DNA of 64,000 bases from contig NC_088306.1 of NCBI RefSeq assembly GCF_032854445.1, forward strand, positions 6,279,145-6,343,144, read 5' to 3'. Source of the DNA: Liolophura sinensis (taxonomy: Eukaryota; Mollusca; Polyplacophora; Chitonida; Chitonidae). A model generated the notes under the pieces. It was not told where the DNA came from and made no database searches. It saw only the letters and a program-made list of their open reading frames with translations. Made by a program: the position numbers and the translations under genes. Positions 31,841-43,290 of the stretch are shown in pieces; position 1 is the stretch's first letter, and the number at the start of each line of letters is the position of its first letter.

Positions 31841-32015
31841 ATGGATTCTAACTACAGAGAATCAAATATATTGATGTATCAATCTGAATTCATGGTGGAC
31901 GACGCTGACGTTCCGATTTATGACACTGTTATGTCTGGCCAGACTTTATATTCCGAATTTTCAGACCTTGAATTTGATTTCCAACTATTATCGACGGCAC
32001 AGGCAATACGAACTG
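31841..32015 (+). CDS. Candidate first coding exon, acidic protein of unknown identity
   Basis: The frame begins MDSNYRESNILMYQSEFMVD and continues DDADVPIYDTVMSGQTLYSE, then FSDLEFDFQLLSTAQAIRT. The exon ends at ACTG|GTAAGC, a near-consensus splice donor (GT at 32016-32017), 10 codons before the frame's own stop. The composition is acidic and tyrosine/serine-rich with alternating hydrophobic residues, as in N-terminal activation regions. It has no low-complexity or repeat origin, unlike most open frames in the window. A perfect CRE lies 70 bp upstream. I do not recognise the family and could not identify the next exon. It may be chance. Confidence 0.35.
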
Positions 32016-32017
32016 GT

Positions 32018-33739
32018 AAGCTATAGCTTTGTCTTGTGTAACACTGTACATTTCGTGTGTTTATTTTAAGATTTAGTATTTATTTACTATTCTTTCCTTC
32101 TGCCGGCTTCACAATAAATATCATTCAATTCCCCGAGTCATTCTAAATTCATACCTATATGCGGTGACAACTACCGGTACTTCTTATAGTATTCCGAATA
32201 GGGTCGTGTACAATATAAATACATGAGGGAAGTGGACGTTTGTGATGGTACACAAAGACTTACTGTCTATCAGTTTTCAGTTCAGTTAATCGTATTTTAT
32301 AAGTGTGAGGTGCCGATGAGGAAATTCAGCTGTATTTAAGCTATAAAATACGTGGCAAATACGAATATTTTCGGTGAGTACAAAATGCTTCTTTCTTGTG
32401 CCATAAACCCACGTCTTCCTGAAGGCAAAATCGTCTGGGAACTTTCAAAAACTAGCCCCAGGGGTCTTCGGCCACATGCTTCTACAACCGCATGCAGAAC
32501 AGCAAACCATTTCGTCGAGAAATGAGATATGCTTGTTGTCGCTCTTGTAGCTTTTTTAACACTGAACTAAATGGCAAATCTCTGACAGCTCGTAAGGGTT
32601 GGGCTTGTACGACTTCGGAGGAGACTACCGAGTGTTAGCGGAAAAATGCATAAAACCAGCCTTATTATCTAGTGATTTCAAGTGTCATATTACTCGGTTT
32701 AATGTACCCTTTCCCGGTATTTTTTACATTCAATTTAAGAATATGTTTATGGGTAGCTAATTATGAATAAAAAATGAATCTGGACGCTAATCCTTTAAAA
32801 TCTCGTTTATAACGCATGGAAAAAGAGATTCAAATAGGCATGCTTAAGGCCGTGTCTAGTGACCTTTTGCAATGAGGAATGCTATGTATGTAACTCGCCG
32901 GTGTGATACCCAAGGCATTAGTTGTCCTGGTAGTTACAAGCATAAAGCGTTACGGGCTGCATGGAACTCGTTCCAGCTGGGCATTATTTCCAAGGAGACA
33001 AAAGAGGCACATGCAATAATGGAAGATGACTGTTTTCCACTTTAACCACACGGCACCCCTTACCTATGTACATGTACATTACACCGTTAAAACCTAAATG
33101 TTCTGTATATAAATAACATTATTAATGTTAAATCTAGCATGTTGGCAGAAGAGGGAAAAGAACCTATAGTGAAATAAAGGACGTGGAAATTTAACACTTC
33201 AAAAAAGTAGATATTGTAGTTTAACACTGTTTTAAAATTAAATTGTGCTAGGAGTTTGCAACCAGTAAGCATGCGTGTTAACATTTTAAAATGATGGTAT
33301 TCACATTTTACATCTCTGGATATTTTAGCACCCAAAAGACATTGGCATGTCAACACTTGTGTGTTAACAGCCAATCTGGACGGCGAGTTTATGTATAGAG
33401 GCGACTTCATTGCTAACATAGCTAAAATTCTGCCCGTGCTGCAAAACGATTCTAAGCGCACAAGGTAAAATGCTTAACCTTATTACACCATATTCATACC
33501 GACCAACCAGTGCTTACTTTATATGTTCATGTACTAACCCATTCTTAATGCCACCTGCGCTAATCTACTAAGATTGCTGCTTAAGCTGAGAATTGCCAAA
33601 GACATTGCTCTCTGTTTGCAGAAATCAACTTGCTACGCTTATGAAATATGACCTTTTATAACCGAGAGGGATGCTTACAACATTCAACTCAAATTACCAG
33701 CCATATAATGTAATTGTGTTTCGGCCCTTACATGAGCTT
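32018..33739. other. Unassigned sequence (intron if the preceding exon is real)
   Basis: No recognised repeat, and no second exon identified. The 124-codon minus frame at 33087-33461 has no recognisable features. Confidence 0.35.
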
Positions 33740-33960
33740 AATTAGTTGTTGGTAGGTAATTTTATTAATAGCTACAAGTCGTTCATACCAACATATGGGT
33801 AGAGTGATTACTTTTACATTAAAACTGTGTCTTACCAATTGATTTCTATCTACTCTGTGCTGCTTGTACCCTGTGCATCTACATTGTCGGTGTGCACGTA
33901 TATAGGCCATCACAGCGGACAATACTATTTCCGGTAATTTGTACATTTACATTAAGTTGT
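33740..33960 (+). repeat. Dispersed repeat R4, copy 2
   Basis: aagtcgttcataccaacata, tttacattaaaactg, ttgatttctatctactctgt, ttccggtaatttgtaca, in the same order as 21370-21565. Confidence 0.45.
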
Positions 33961-35184
33961 TCCACAGTTACTGAAAGATTCATTCGGCAAGATGAAAAGT
34001 TGACAATATATTTATTTGTTTATATAAGTAGTGTTTGAGGGCGTGCTGTTGCCGCTGAAACGTGCAAAGAAATCCGATGCCTTTCGTTGTAAACCATTTG
34101 ACTTGCAGCCAGCGGTTTTCATATCTGGATGTCATTCGTCTTTGAAGTTTTTGAAAAACATGAAAAAACGATCTAAAGCAAACACGCAAATGTACTGATA
34201 CCATGGCGTACAATATGCCATCGTGGCACGCGGCGCCAATTCAAATACCCCACTCCTTTCGCAATGGCATAACAAAGACATCATAAACCTCTCAGAAATT
34301 TCCCAAGTAACAATTTTCGACATCATCTCTCTTGAGGTTGAACCCTTTAGAGGTTCATCACTGTTAACTGTTTATTGTGACTTAATGACAATGTTGAAAG
34401 AAAAATGGAACAATTGTGATGATTTGAGAACCTGGAAAGAGTCCTTGGTACCCATTGTATTTGAGACATGCTGAGGTGATGAAATAAAGTTATCTATGAT
34501 GAGGAAAAACCATTTACCCGCACCTGTATCTTGACTGTAAACGTCTGTGATAAACAAAACACGTAATCCATAATTGCTCTTTAGTCCGTAACAACCATTG
34601 ATCTACAATATTACACTCAGATTTAGGACGCTAAACGGTATATTGATTTACTTTAAGGTTTAAACAATCCATATATAACAGCGGCTCTGAAAAAACATAT
34701 GCCCACAATGGCTGGATTTAGAGAAAACCACAGAATCTTCAGATGGTACATCTTATCTGGACCTATATTTGTACAAAGGCCAAAACGGTTTGCAGACTAC
34801 AACAAGAGTCCTAATTCTGACATCTAAAAAAAATATACCGAAGGGTCTTGCATACATACCTCGCCTTGTAACATTTATTTCACCCTGTGTGTTACGAATC
34901 AATTTTACAAGATATTACTGCCAAAACTCGTGTGTCAAAGTTGTTCCATCAAACGCCTTCACTCTAACTTTCTTAAGTTTTACAATATGTATTATTCTCT
35001 TGTAAATGAATATGGACAGACCGTCCACAGTCTCTGCCACTCTAATTCATGGTTGTGTTTAATTCCTCTTTACCCGGGGCTAGGAGCTGAAATTCATCGT
35101 GTTGAATCTCCACACTGGACATATGTACAGTTGTAATGAAAGCGCAGTTCATATACTGTAATCTATTTCGTTTAACCAGTCGCC
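33961..35184. other. Unassigned sequence
   Basis: Short frames on both strands (for example 34223-34474, plus, 83 codons) with no recognisable family. No repeats seen. Confidence 0.35.
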
Positions 35185-35305
35185 TATATTTAACTGTCTG
35201 TAAAATCAGTCCTACTCTCTACCACAACTGCCTTTAATCAGTGACACATAATAACACAGGCTCTACACATGGATATGCTGAAAAGGCATATTCTTGCAAA
35301 AATGG
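35185..35305 (+). repeat. Dispersed repeat R5, copy 1
   Basis: ctgtctgtaaaatcagtcct, gtgacacataataacacagg, ctacacatggatatgctgaa match 42618-42718 in order. Confidence 0.45.
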
Positions 35306-35490
35306 AGTTAAAACACTTTTTGTAATTTATAATGTAAATTTTACAATTTATCTGCGTAAGCTCAGTTTTGACGTCAAGAAATTATTGCCTCGGTACTTAA
35401 AAAATAGCTCATGCTGGATGTAAAAGCTTAGTGTTGAATCGTTCGGCTTGAAATTGGGAACACAAAGTAAGTTTTCATGCCAATGAGAAT

Positions 35491-35728
35491 CTGGTGGCAC
35501 AGTGACTCAGGAGTCTGTCATCAATGCGATGGCTGTGAATCCAAGTTCAACTCATGCTGGCTTCCTTTCCGGTAGTACCTGGGAAGGTCCTGCAGCAACC
35601 TGCGAATAGCCCTGTGTTTCTCCCCGCCTTTTCCTGGTTTCCTCTCAGCATAATGCTACATGGTCGCCGTCGTATAGTTGTAATAAACTTGGATAGGGCG
35701 CAAAACACCAATCAAAGAAAGATAAGTG
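35491..35728 (+). mobile_element. SINE-A, diverged
   Basis: ggtggcacagtgactcagga, atcaatgcgatggctgtgaa, aactcatgctggcttccttt, gcagcaacctgcgaatag, cagcataatgctacatggtc, gccgtcgtatagttg, caaaacaccaatcaaa. Confidence 0.8.
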
Positions 35729-35829
35729 TGAAAAAAATGGAAGGTCTTGCGTAGTAAAGAAAACACTGTATTTGACTTTTTTGTTTAATTTTTAGTTGTG
35801 TAAAGAACTGTTTTACAGAATTGGCTTTT

Positions 35830-36180
35830 ATACCTCGGACTGGAAAAACCGGAGATGTAATCTATTTGCCAGGCTTGATAGAGCGTCTCTTAGCTTTTCA
35901 TCCGTAGAAAATCCCATGCTTTGGTGGCCCACGCCAATGATTAAGCTTGTATCATAGGCCAACATAAAATCATCAACTGAAGGTTAGTACAAATAACAAG
36001 CAATTTGTCATGAAAATTTAGATTCTAGGCGGCAGTGATACATCTAGTGCGGTAGATTTATGAGTTACGAGACCAACTTGCATAATAAACGACGTGAATG
36101 TAATCCTGTAAAGGAAGCTTCATGGCTTGTTATGATCATGACAAATGTTTCCCTGCATACACACACAGACGTGTCCCACT
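35830..36180 (+). repeat. Repeat R3, dispersed fourth copy
   Basis: Shares with the 23.6-26.4 kb array: tgattaagctt, catcaactgaaggttagtac, aaataacaagcaatttgtca, aaaatttagattc, gacgtgaatgtaatcctgta, cctgcatac. This shows R3 is dispersed and not only a local tandem duplication. Confidence 0.5.
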
Positions 36181-36218
36181 GTACGAGTATTACCATCACG
36201 TAACATAATAGATATCTT

Positions 36219-36430
36219 GAGGGGCTCAGTTGGTTAGCGGGCTAGCGCAGCGTAATGACAGACTCCTCTACATGCTGGCTTCTTCTCCAGTCGTATCTGG
36301 GAAGGTGTGCCTGCAACCTGCGGATGGTCGTGAGTTTCCCCCGGCCTCGGCCCGGTTTCCTTCCATCAAACTGCTGGTCGACGTCGTATAAGTGAAATAT
36401 TCTTGAGTACGTCAAATAAACAAATAAATA
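36219..36430 (+). mobile_element. SINE-A with internal deletion and 12-bp target-site duplication
   Basis: Classic head ggggctcagttggttagcgg, gctagcgcagcgtaatgac, then a jump to catgctggcttcttctcc, caacctgcggatggtcgtga, gccgacg-like tggtcgacgtcgtataagtg, aaatattcttgagtacg, tail AAATAAACAAATAAATA. Flanks: AATAGATATCTT (36207-36218) and AATAGACATCTT (36431-36442), 11 of 12 identical. The B-box region is deleted. Confidence 0.85.
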
Positions 36431-36442
36431 AATAGACATCTT

Positions 36443-36867
36443 CACAAATGGGTTCTTTCTTGGACAGATGACCATCACCAACTTCGCAAAGCCATACTTT
36501 CGGTTAAGTCCTAGGATTTGCAGGTCAACTAAGACACATAAACACAATGAGCAATGTCAAATTCACTGGACAACTATCAAGAATAAAGTAAATAATTCTA
36601 AGCCCCATGTTAAACAAATGAAAGAGTCGTGGTAAACGTACGACCTAAATATTATTAGAAAAAATATATTGAGTACGGCCTTAAACAACCAAATACTTAA
36701 AATAATGAATCATTAAAACACGTTAAATTTCAAGAAATCAAGCCAACCTACAAATTACCTTATACCGGATAATCTCACATACATGGACCTGAATGAATGA
36801 ATGATTATAGCTTCACGCCACAACGGCAAAGTTTCATCCATATCGTGAAGATAACATGTTCAGAACA
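36443..36867. other. Unassigned sequence
   Basis: No feature recognised. Confidence 0.4.
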
Positions 36868-36880
36868 GTGAACGGTTTTC

Positions 36881-37224
36881 CAGTAAGTGAGTGCATGGAC
36901 GTCGTACTTAACAATTTTTCAGTCATATGACGACGAAGGATTCCTCATAGCGCATGTAATGCGCCTTTTTGTTGTAGGACGGATTTCCACCGCTCTTTTA
37001 TCTAGTGCTGCTTCACTGAGACGACTTACCGAAGGCCTGTATGCCGCCCCGACCGAGTCATTATACTGATACGGGTCAACCAGTCAGCGCACTATTCCCT
37101 TAATGCTGAACGTCAAGCGCGGAAGCTACAACTTCCTCTTTCAAGTTTTCTCAAGGTGTGACAGGATTGATCCTGGATCTATCGCCTCAAAGTGGATGCT
37201 CTACCAACTGTGCTGTCGGGGTCG
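36881..37224 (-). mobile_element. SINE-B, near full length, minus strand
   Basis: Plus-strand reading: agtgagtgcatggacgtcgt, actta acaatttttcagtcat, gttgtaggacggatttccac, gatacgggtcaaccagtcag, gctgaacgtcaagcgcggaa, cctggatctatcgcctc, and the inverted head ctaccaactgtgctgtcgg. Possible degenerate duplication GTGAACGGTTTT (36868-36879) and GTGAATGGCTTT (37225-37236). Confidence 0.85.
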
Positions 37225-37236
37225 GTGAATGGCTTT

Positions 37237-38427
37237 TGATATGATAACGAGATACATGGATGTGATAGTCATGGGAAAGAACACGTCTTAACACAGACTA
37301 ACAAGCCCTTAAATACGTCAGCAGGGCAAGCATCCGTTCCCACCCTGGTATGCGGCAACAGTGTTTATAGTAAACTCACAGAACAGGTAATCGTTATCAG
37401 TACAATAAATTCGCAGTTATCATTCGACGACACACAAAAGATGGTCAGAGAATAAAAATCCATACCAAAGCGCAACACCGGACAGATAACTTGTGCAATG
37501 GCTTGAAACTCCATATCCCATTAGTTCTCTGCTTATTCGGTCGATGTATTTTATTACCGATTATTCTGATGAAATAAAGAGTGCATAAATACACTCACGG
37601 TAATCATATTTCCACTATAAGGGCAATACAAACTCTACTAAGATGTATAACGGAAAATACTGCGTCGTCATATGAAACGGACTGTTGTCCCATTGAGGAT
37701 TGTGGAGAGGTTTGCAGAGATATCATGCTAGTGACCTCGTTATGGATGTATTTTACGTTTCACAGGAGAGAAAATGACTGTCAGAATTTTATTGCAAGGT
37801 TTATTGGTTTGTCACTGTCGATTATAGTGATATTAAATTTCTGCTCGGTTGCCTGTCTATACCATTGGAAATATAGCCTTTACCATGCCGTAAGGATATA
37901 AGCAGGGCATTTTCCACTCCTAGTATTTCGCCATCAAGTCTTCCTGCACCTAACTTCCCTATATTGCACGCTTCATGGAATACAATTGTGTGGAAAAGGG
38001 AATCGCATGACCAGACCTAAGGTTTCGATTAGACTACGCACAGAGCATAATTTAGGGAAGCTTTATTTTTTTTATATAGCACCTAAACATTTTTGTTGGG
38101 ATGGATTAAATGGAAAATAGACGCACAAACGTATTTAAATCTAAAACAAAAATAGAAAACATTCTACAATGGCAACGTTTTAATTTCTTTTGAAATGTTT
38201 GGCCAAACAATGGCAAACATTTAGGCCAAAAGACCCTTATTTTTGTGTGATCATTTAATCTTGATGACTCTAGTTCGTATCTAGCAGTAATGTATATTAT
38301 GTTTGTGCTGGAGTATAAAGACGGACTACAGGCATATGTAATACCGTAAGTCTGATAGTTGATCGACATTGACTCTTGCCTAGGTTAAAACGTCGACTAT
38401 ATCATTTTCCATTGCCGCCGCCGTCAC
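37237..38427. other. Unassigned sequence
   Basis: Contains a 106-codon plus frame (37581-37901) with one membrane-like segment near its C-terminus but no recognisable family. Otherwise nothing seen. Confidence 0.35.
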
Positions 38428-38548
38428 ACAAACGTTCCCCTGGATTCTGCCCGGTTTCCTCCCACCTTAATATTGGTCACCGTGCTATTAGGGAAATTTT
38501 CTTGAGTACAGCTTAAAACACCAATCGAATAAAGAAATAAATAAATCT
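38428..38548 (+). mobile_element. SINE-A, 3' part only
   Basis: attctgcccggtttcctccc, accttaatattggtcac, gaaattttcttgagtacagc, ttaaaacaccaatcgaa, AAATAAATAAAT tail. Confidence 0.8.
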
Positions 38549-38829
38549 TTACCACAAACGCACACTCTGGGCGAAGGCTGGTGTCCAGTGTTTAACCTGA
38601 CACGATACTGATTTTACAGGTTACCTCAGAATGAAAAGACTACTCATTGTGAATTCGTGTAGTTTTTTCTATAGTCGGCTTATGCATTTCTTATTAATTT
38701 GTAGCTACCTGTGTGGTGTTAATCATTGTTAATCCTTCTTACCATCAAAAACTTCAACAACATTATCATAAACACATCACTAGCCTATCGGGAAAGGTCA
38801 CAAGTTTGCAAACCTTCTCATGGACAACC

Positions 38830-39000
38830 AAAGAGGAAGCTAGAATGAGATGATTTCGAGTGAGTGAGTGAGTGCTTGGGGTTTAACGTCGTACTCAACA
38901 ATTTTTCAGTCATATGACGACGAAGAGATGATTTCGAACTCACTGCTGAACGGATCCTGAACCATTGTGCTGCGCTAGTACGATAACCACTCAGTCAAGG
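38830..39000 (-). mobile_element. SINE-A head remnant, split by SINE-B
   Basis: Plus-strand reading gaggaagctagaatgagatg, interrupted at 38860-38924 and resuming with cgaactcactgctgaacgga, ccattgtgctgcgctagtac, gataaccactcagtcaagg: the inverted B-box and tRNA-like head of SINE-A. Confidence 0.6.
38860..38924 (-). mobile_element. Severely 5'-truncated SINE-B with 13-bp target-site duplication
   Basis: Only the terminal 65 bases: gtgagtgagtgagtgcttgg, ggtttaacgtcgtactcaac, aatttttcagtcatatgacg. Identical GAGATGATTTCGA lies at 38847-38859 and 38925-38937. A clean example of 5' truncation during target-primed reverse transcription, nested in an older SINE-A. Confidence 0.9.
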
Positions 39001-39285
39001 TATCCCCGTTAAGAATTTTTGGAGCAATCAAAATATATCGATATGTGGTCTTAGTATTCTGGCATCACCACTAGAAGAAATCATGAAATAGAATTCTTTA
39101 CACGCAGCGAACAGCAAAAATTTCGGCCGAACTCATTCTTCGTTGATTCAAATTTCCCTGTCTTACCCCGTGTGTAACGTGTAGAAAGAATGGACAATCA
39201 AACAGCTGAAACCTCGCTCATGCTATTTCGTTTGTTCTTGAAAACGGTATCTGCTTGGTGAATAAATGCGTATAGGAACAAGTCG

Positions 39286-39450
39286 AATGGTCAGTTTGGT
39301 CTCTCGTTCGCTCATATAAGCAAGAACCTGGTTCAAGTCGTAGCCACGAATCTAGCCCTTGTACGTTCGGCTTGCAATTCAGGTTCGGGGGATTCTCATG
39401 TTTGCGTTGGCTGTGACCGGTTTCTTCCATCCATCCATACGCCTGGTCAC
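39286..39450 (+). mobile_element. Highly diverged SINE-A-like remnant
   Basis: ggttcaagtcgtagccacg, ccttgtacgttcggcttgca, tgaccggtttcttccatcc follow the order of the SINE-A B-box, body and mid-3' region. Similarity is weak. Confidence 0.3.
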
Positions 39451-40204
39451 AGACTTTTTCTATATTACTACTAAATTTTACTGCACAATATTTCATAAAA
39501 AAGTGAAATACTGGCAAGGAATTAGAGACAAAGAAACTGCATGAATACAGCACAATGTAACTTGTATTTAAATTTATTTAACAACTGTCCATGGGTGGCT
39601 CAGATGGCAGGATAACACAGATGACAAAATTAGTTAATTAGTAGCGTGGGCATATTGATATGTGAGGACGTACGTCAAATTTACCGTCACCGTCATTGCA
39701 GTGCACAGTGTGAAAGACACAGATACCTGCCAACGTTCGTCCGCCTACATACAGCAAAAGTTACAACCGAACATTTCCGACGTGTTTCCGCTATGTTGAG
39801 GGAAGGAAAACGCCTGCATCTAGCCAAGGGTATAGCAATGGACCCACAACCGTCGACGATGGCTTATTGTAAACATGTTCGTAAATTCCTTCTCCCATGC
39901 GGCGAATGAACTCAAAACTCAGATGCTTCGCAAATACGGAAATACTAAATAGAAAAGCTTACCCAGGTGGATTATGTTAGGGATTCAAACTCAACCTCGT
40001 GAGGGCTGAATAAGAACAGACAACGTCATTTCCCAACGGCTCATCAACAAAACAATTTCACTGCTCGGGCACTGAGAGCCCAATTTTTTAATGGCATTAG
40101 CATTTGATGAATACGAAAAGCACTTTATACAAACGACAGATTTATCCATTGCACCCTTTTCTTTTCTAGCTCGTGGTCGTGGATTTTTTAATTAATCCAA
40201 CGAC
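39451..40204. other. Unassigned sequence
   Basis: An 87-codon plus frame (39646-39909) is basic and histidine-rich but not recognisable. A tRNA A-box-like phrase (tggctcagatgg, 39597) has no B box. Confidence 0.35.
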
Positions 40205-40715
40205 AGACTGTTTTAAATGTTTGTAACATGATTACAGGGAACGGTAAATTTCCTGCGCATAATCACCAAATTAATATTTGTCCCTGTACTGTTGTTAACG
40301 ATAAAATGGAGACGAGTGCGCTGTCCATGACGTATGCCTTCCCACATAGCATACGTCATAACGCTCCCCAACATGGCGCCATACACGATGTCTGGAACTG
40401 AGAGCGCTGTCCGCCATCGCCCAAGTGTCCAGCGCACGTGAACATTGCCAGTCAGAACTGACGCCGGCCACCCTCAGGAGGTTTCGGACTGCCTGGGCTG
40501 AAATCCGCCTGTTGTGCAGCCCAACAGTTTAATTAGCAATTCCTGTCGCTGGAGGCACAAGTGACGATCCTGTGCGCGATTCACAGTGCTCCCAGTCTTT
40601 TGGAACGTGTTCTTAAGCGACTGATAGTGGAATGACTCGCATTCAAGGGAGCCGCCAATGCTGTTACTGACATTGCAGCATTGAGAATGAGATGGCAGGC
40701 TGCCTTATGAGATGG
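40205..40715 (-). pseudogene. Tc1-like DNA transposase fragment (broken)
   Basis: Minus-strand reading opens with NAAMSVTALAAPLNASHSTI followed by SRLRTRSKRLGAL, the helix-turn-helix linker of Tc1-like transposases (usual pattern: GMS...A..F..SHSTISRL..RF..TG). In shifted frames follow NRAQDRHLCLQRQ (usual pattern T..QDR.I.L.), VHVRWTLGRW, and GSVMTYAMWEGIRHGQRTRL, which corresponds to the 'GGSVMVWGGI..G.RT.L' strand near the second catalytic Asp. The final catalytic region and both terminal inverted repeats were not found. Several stops and shifts make it inactive. Confidence 0.75.
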
Positions 40716-40739
40716 GGACAAATTTGACCTGTTGACAAG

Positions 40740-41828
40740 TGCTAAAAGTCCACTTTTTTGGCTGCCCTTTTATTGTTCCAAATGCAAACAGTATCCGTGT
40801 ACTGGACAGGCTGACCGACCACCACTTTGTCATCCTTCATGTCGTTCAACATGAATTACTCAATCTGTGAGTAAACTTACTGGGAATGGTCATTTGAAAT
40901 TGGGACTCGATTAAGGGTAAACAAATCAATAAATGTATAGATAAATAATCTTTAGGGGCAGGTTTCATGAAAAGTCATTTTAACATAGCATTTTTGGTTT
41001 GGTTTTTTTATATTTTTGTTGAGTGTATATCACCATGCATTGTTAGGCGCCTGAATATAATACTGTAGTTACACAGTGATGAATGGTACTGACAATGCGT
41101 TCTAACGCTAATTCACACCACCAATCTCTGTATAGTGAATTGATAGGAAACTGTTTTATATTGGCAATTGGAAGGCTTAATTGTTTGTTTATCATCAGCG
41201 AACACGGCGCCAATACTTGGAAAATCCTTAGTTGGCTTCTTGAGCTAATCCGGCCGCTACTTTGCAGACAATATCACTTAGTCGCTGACGGTCAATGAAA
41301 ATCGAAATTTTGGAGCAGAAATGTCACTAAGATTTATCTCCTCATTTGCACAGCGCCTAGAAGACCATCTGTCTTCCTCTCAAACACCGTCTAGAACAGA
41401 CATAAATATAAATAACCCTCTGAAATAAAATGAAGCCAAAGCGGCACGTTTCCTTTTGTTCTTTATAGCCGTAATTCCATTGCCAGATCGATCGGTTTGT
41501 ATGGAAAATTCCATTATATACATGGAGAAATTCAAGATTATCGCTTTATTAGCATATGACTTACTGTAAGACCTATGACACCTGTTTTTGGTGTTTGTTC
41601 AGATGTCTGGTTTCGGACAGGTCAGTCATTACCTACTTTCCCGCAGAAAGGAATGGTGAAAGCCAGACTAACACTTCCGGGAAGACTGTCGTTGCGCTAA
41701 AATAGTGTTTCTTGTAAAATGTTTTGGCTATCTCACTTGTGTTCTTCAACATCGATGCCACAAAAAAAAGCCCTTGCCACCCTGATCTCAATTTGAAATA
41801 AAGCTCAGGTCTTCTTGAAATATTTTGC
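40740..41828. other. Unassigned sequence
   Basis: May include decayed Tc1-like flank on the left. Nothing else recognised. Confidence 0.35.
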
Positions 41829-41951
41829 TTGGTCTGCCAATAACCTGCGGATGGTCAAGGGTTAGAGATCGGTTTCTTACCACCGTAATGCTAACCGCCG
41901 TTGTAAAATATTCTTGTGTACGTCCTAAAACACCAAATAAGTCAATCAATA
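41829..41951 (+). mobile_element. SINE-A, 3' half
   Basis: tctgccaataacctgcggat, gtttcttaccaccgtaatgc, taaccgccgttgtaaaatat, tcttgtgtacgtcctaaaac, accaaataagtcaatcaat. Confidence 0.75.
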
Positions 41952-42617
41952 ATTTAATAAGTGAAATATGTTTTACATTTAAAGATATACTGGATCGACT
42001 CTGATTGGCTGGTGTGAAAAATTGGCAAGTCCATTCAATGCCTAGCCCAAAATGACTTTTTGGTATTGTACATTTATTCAAGCGTAACCAAGGCTGAAGG
42101 GCTTAACACAGGAAAACCCTATCTCCACTGAGAGCCAGTCAGCGTCGATTGCGTATCCGTTTAAGTATACACATGCAAATGGATACAAATGCATTGAAGT
42201 GCCCGGAGAATTTTGGCAAGTGACTGAAGAACAATCTTATATAAGGTGGACAACTGCAGGCCTTAGTGGAGCACAAGTGGTCGCCATCAGGTCCCCAGAG
42301 GCCATACCAGCGTCACTGACCACTCCTTGTCATCACTGACACACAGCTATCCAGACAGATGGAATCGTTAAATCACATCTCAATGGCCGTGCTTGAACGC
42401 ACAGTCGCGTTTTCATGGACGCTTTGCCGCTCTGTGGCCAATACAAACGTCAGGGCTCACAGGATGAGAACACAGGGCCGTGTGTAGTTCATTGTCTCAA
42501 AAAGGTGTTAGGAGAATTTTTGCTTACCTCGTTAGCTGCTGAATCATTAGAACTCTTTTAAAAATAGAGGTAAGAAAAGTGATTGATTAAGTCCGTTCAT
42601 CTTAGCCATTAACCTAT
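41952..42617. other. Unassigned sequence
   Basis: No feature recognised. Confidence 0.4.
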
Positions 42618-42718
42618 GTTCAGGTATCTGTAAAATCAGTCACACACACTACAAAAATTTCCTTCAGTTGTTGACACGTAACAACACAAGCTCTGTACAT
42701 GGATACGTTGAAAGTTCT
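42618..42718 (+). repeat. Dispersed repeat R5, copy 2
   Basis: aggtatctgtaaaatcagtc, ttgacacgtaacaacacaag, ctgtacatggatacgttgaa. Confidence 0.45.
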
Positions 42719-42844
42719 AGAAAGTTTAAAGCTAGAAGTCTTTTTCTAATGCCATTTGCTTTTGAATAGTTATGACTTCACCCGAAGGCACTGAGTTCTT
42801 GGTGTCCAATCCAAGACTCAAATAGCTGCTAGATGGCTTGTAAT

Positions 42845-43020
42845 TTGTTACTATTTAAGCATTTACATGAACATGTCAAATAAAACTCTGACTTAGGTAA
42901 ATTAATAAGTGGCTGCATTTTACCAGTTACGTGTCACCATTTGCAAATTATCACACTGTCGTCGTTGCGGTGGTTTTATTCTGTATGCTTTACGTTTTTA
43001 ATTTCATTTTATTATCTTTA
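42845..43020 (-). repeat. Dispersed repeat R1, copy f (inverted)
   Basis: ttaagcatttacatgaacat, gacttaggtaaattaat, accagttacgtgtcaccatt, tatcacactgtcgtcgttgc, the reverse complement of R1 landmarks. Confidence 0.6.
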
Positions 43021-43234
43021 ACTGTTTAAGAATTGTCACGCAATTGAAGGACAATAAATGTAGACTGAACCCAGGCTTTTCGGTCTTGATTACTGATTGC
43101 GGAATCTTGCTGAGAAAGATAATTAAGCAAAGGTGGATGAACTGTATTTGCTTAGAGCGATGCTTTCACAATGTTGAAATAACTTTACACATATGTTTTC
43201 CGTCAGGTATTGATCGTATCCCGCCACGTGGGTG

Positions 43235-43290
43235 TACGCTACAAACTATAAAGTTTCTTTTTTACGCTTCAAACTATAAAGTTTCTTTTT
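43235..43290 (+). repeat. Two-copy 28-bp direct repeat
   Basis: Units at 43235-43262 and 43263-43290 (tacgct.caaactataaagt then ttctttttt), differing at about one base. Confidence 0.85.

Noticed and set aside
37581-37901. 106-codon frame with one membrane-like segment
   Set aside because: No recognisable homology, codon pattern or splice signals; expected by chance in 64 kb.
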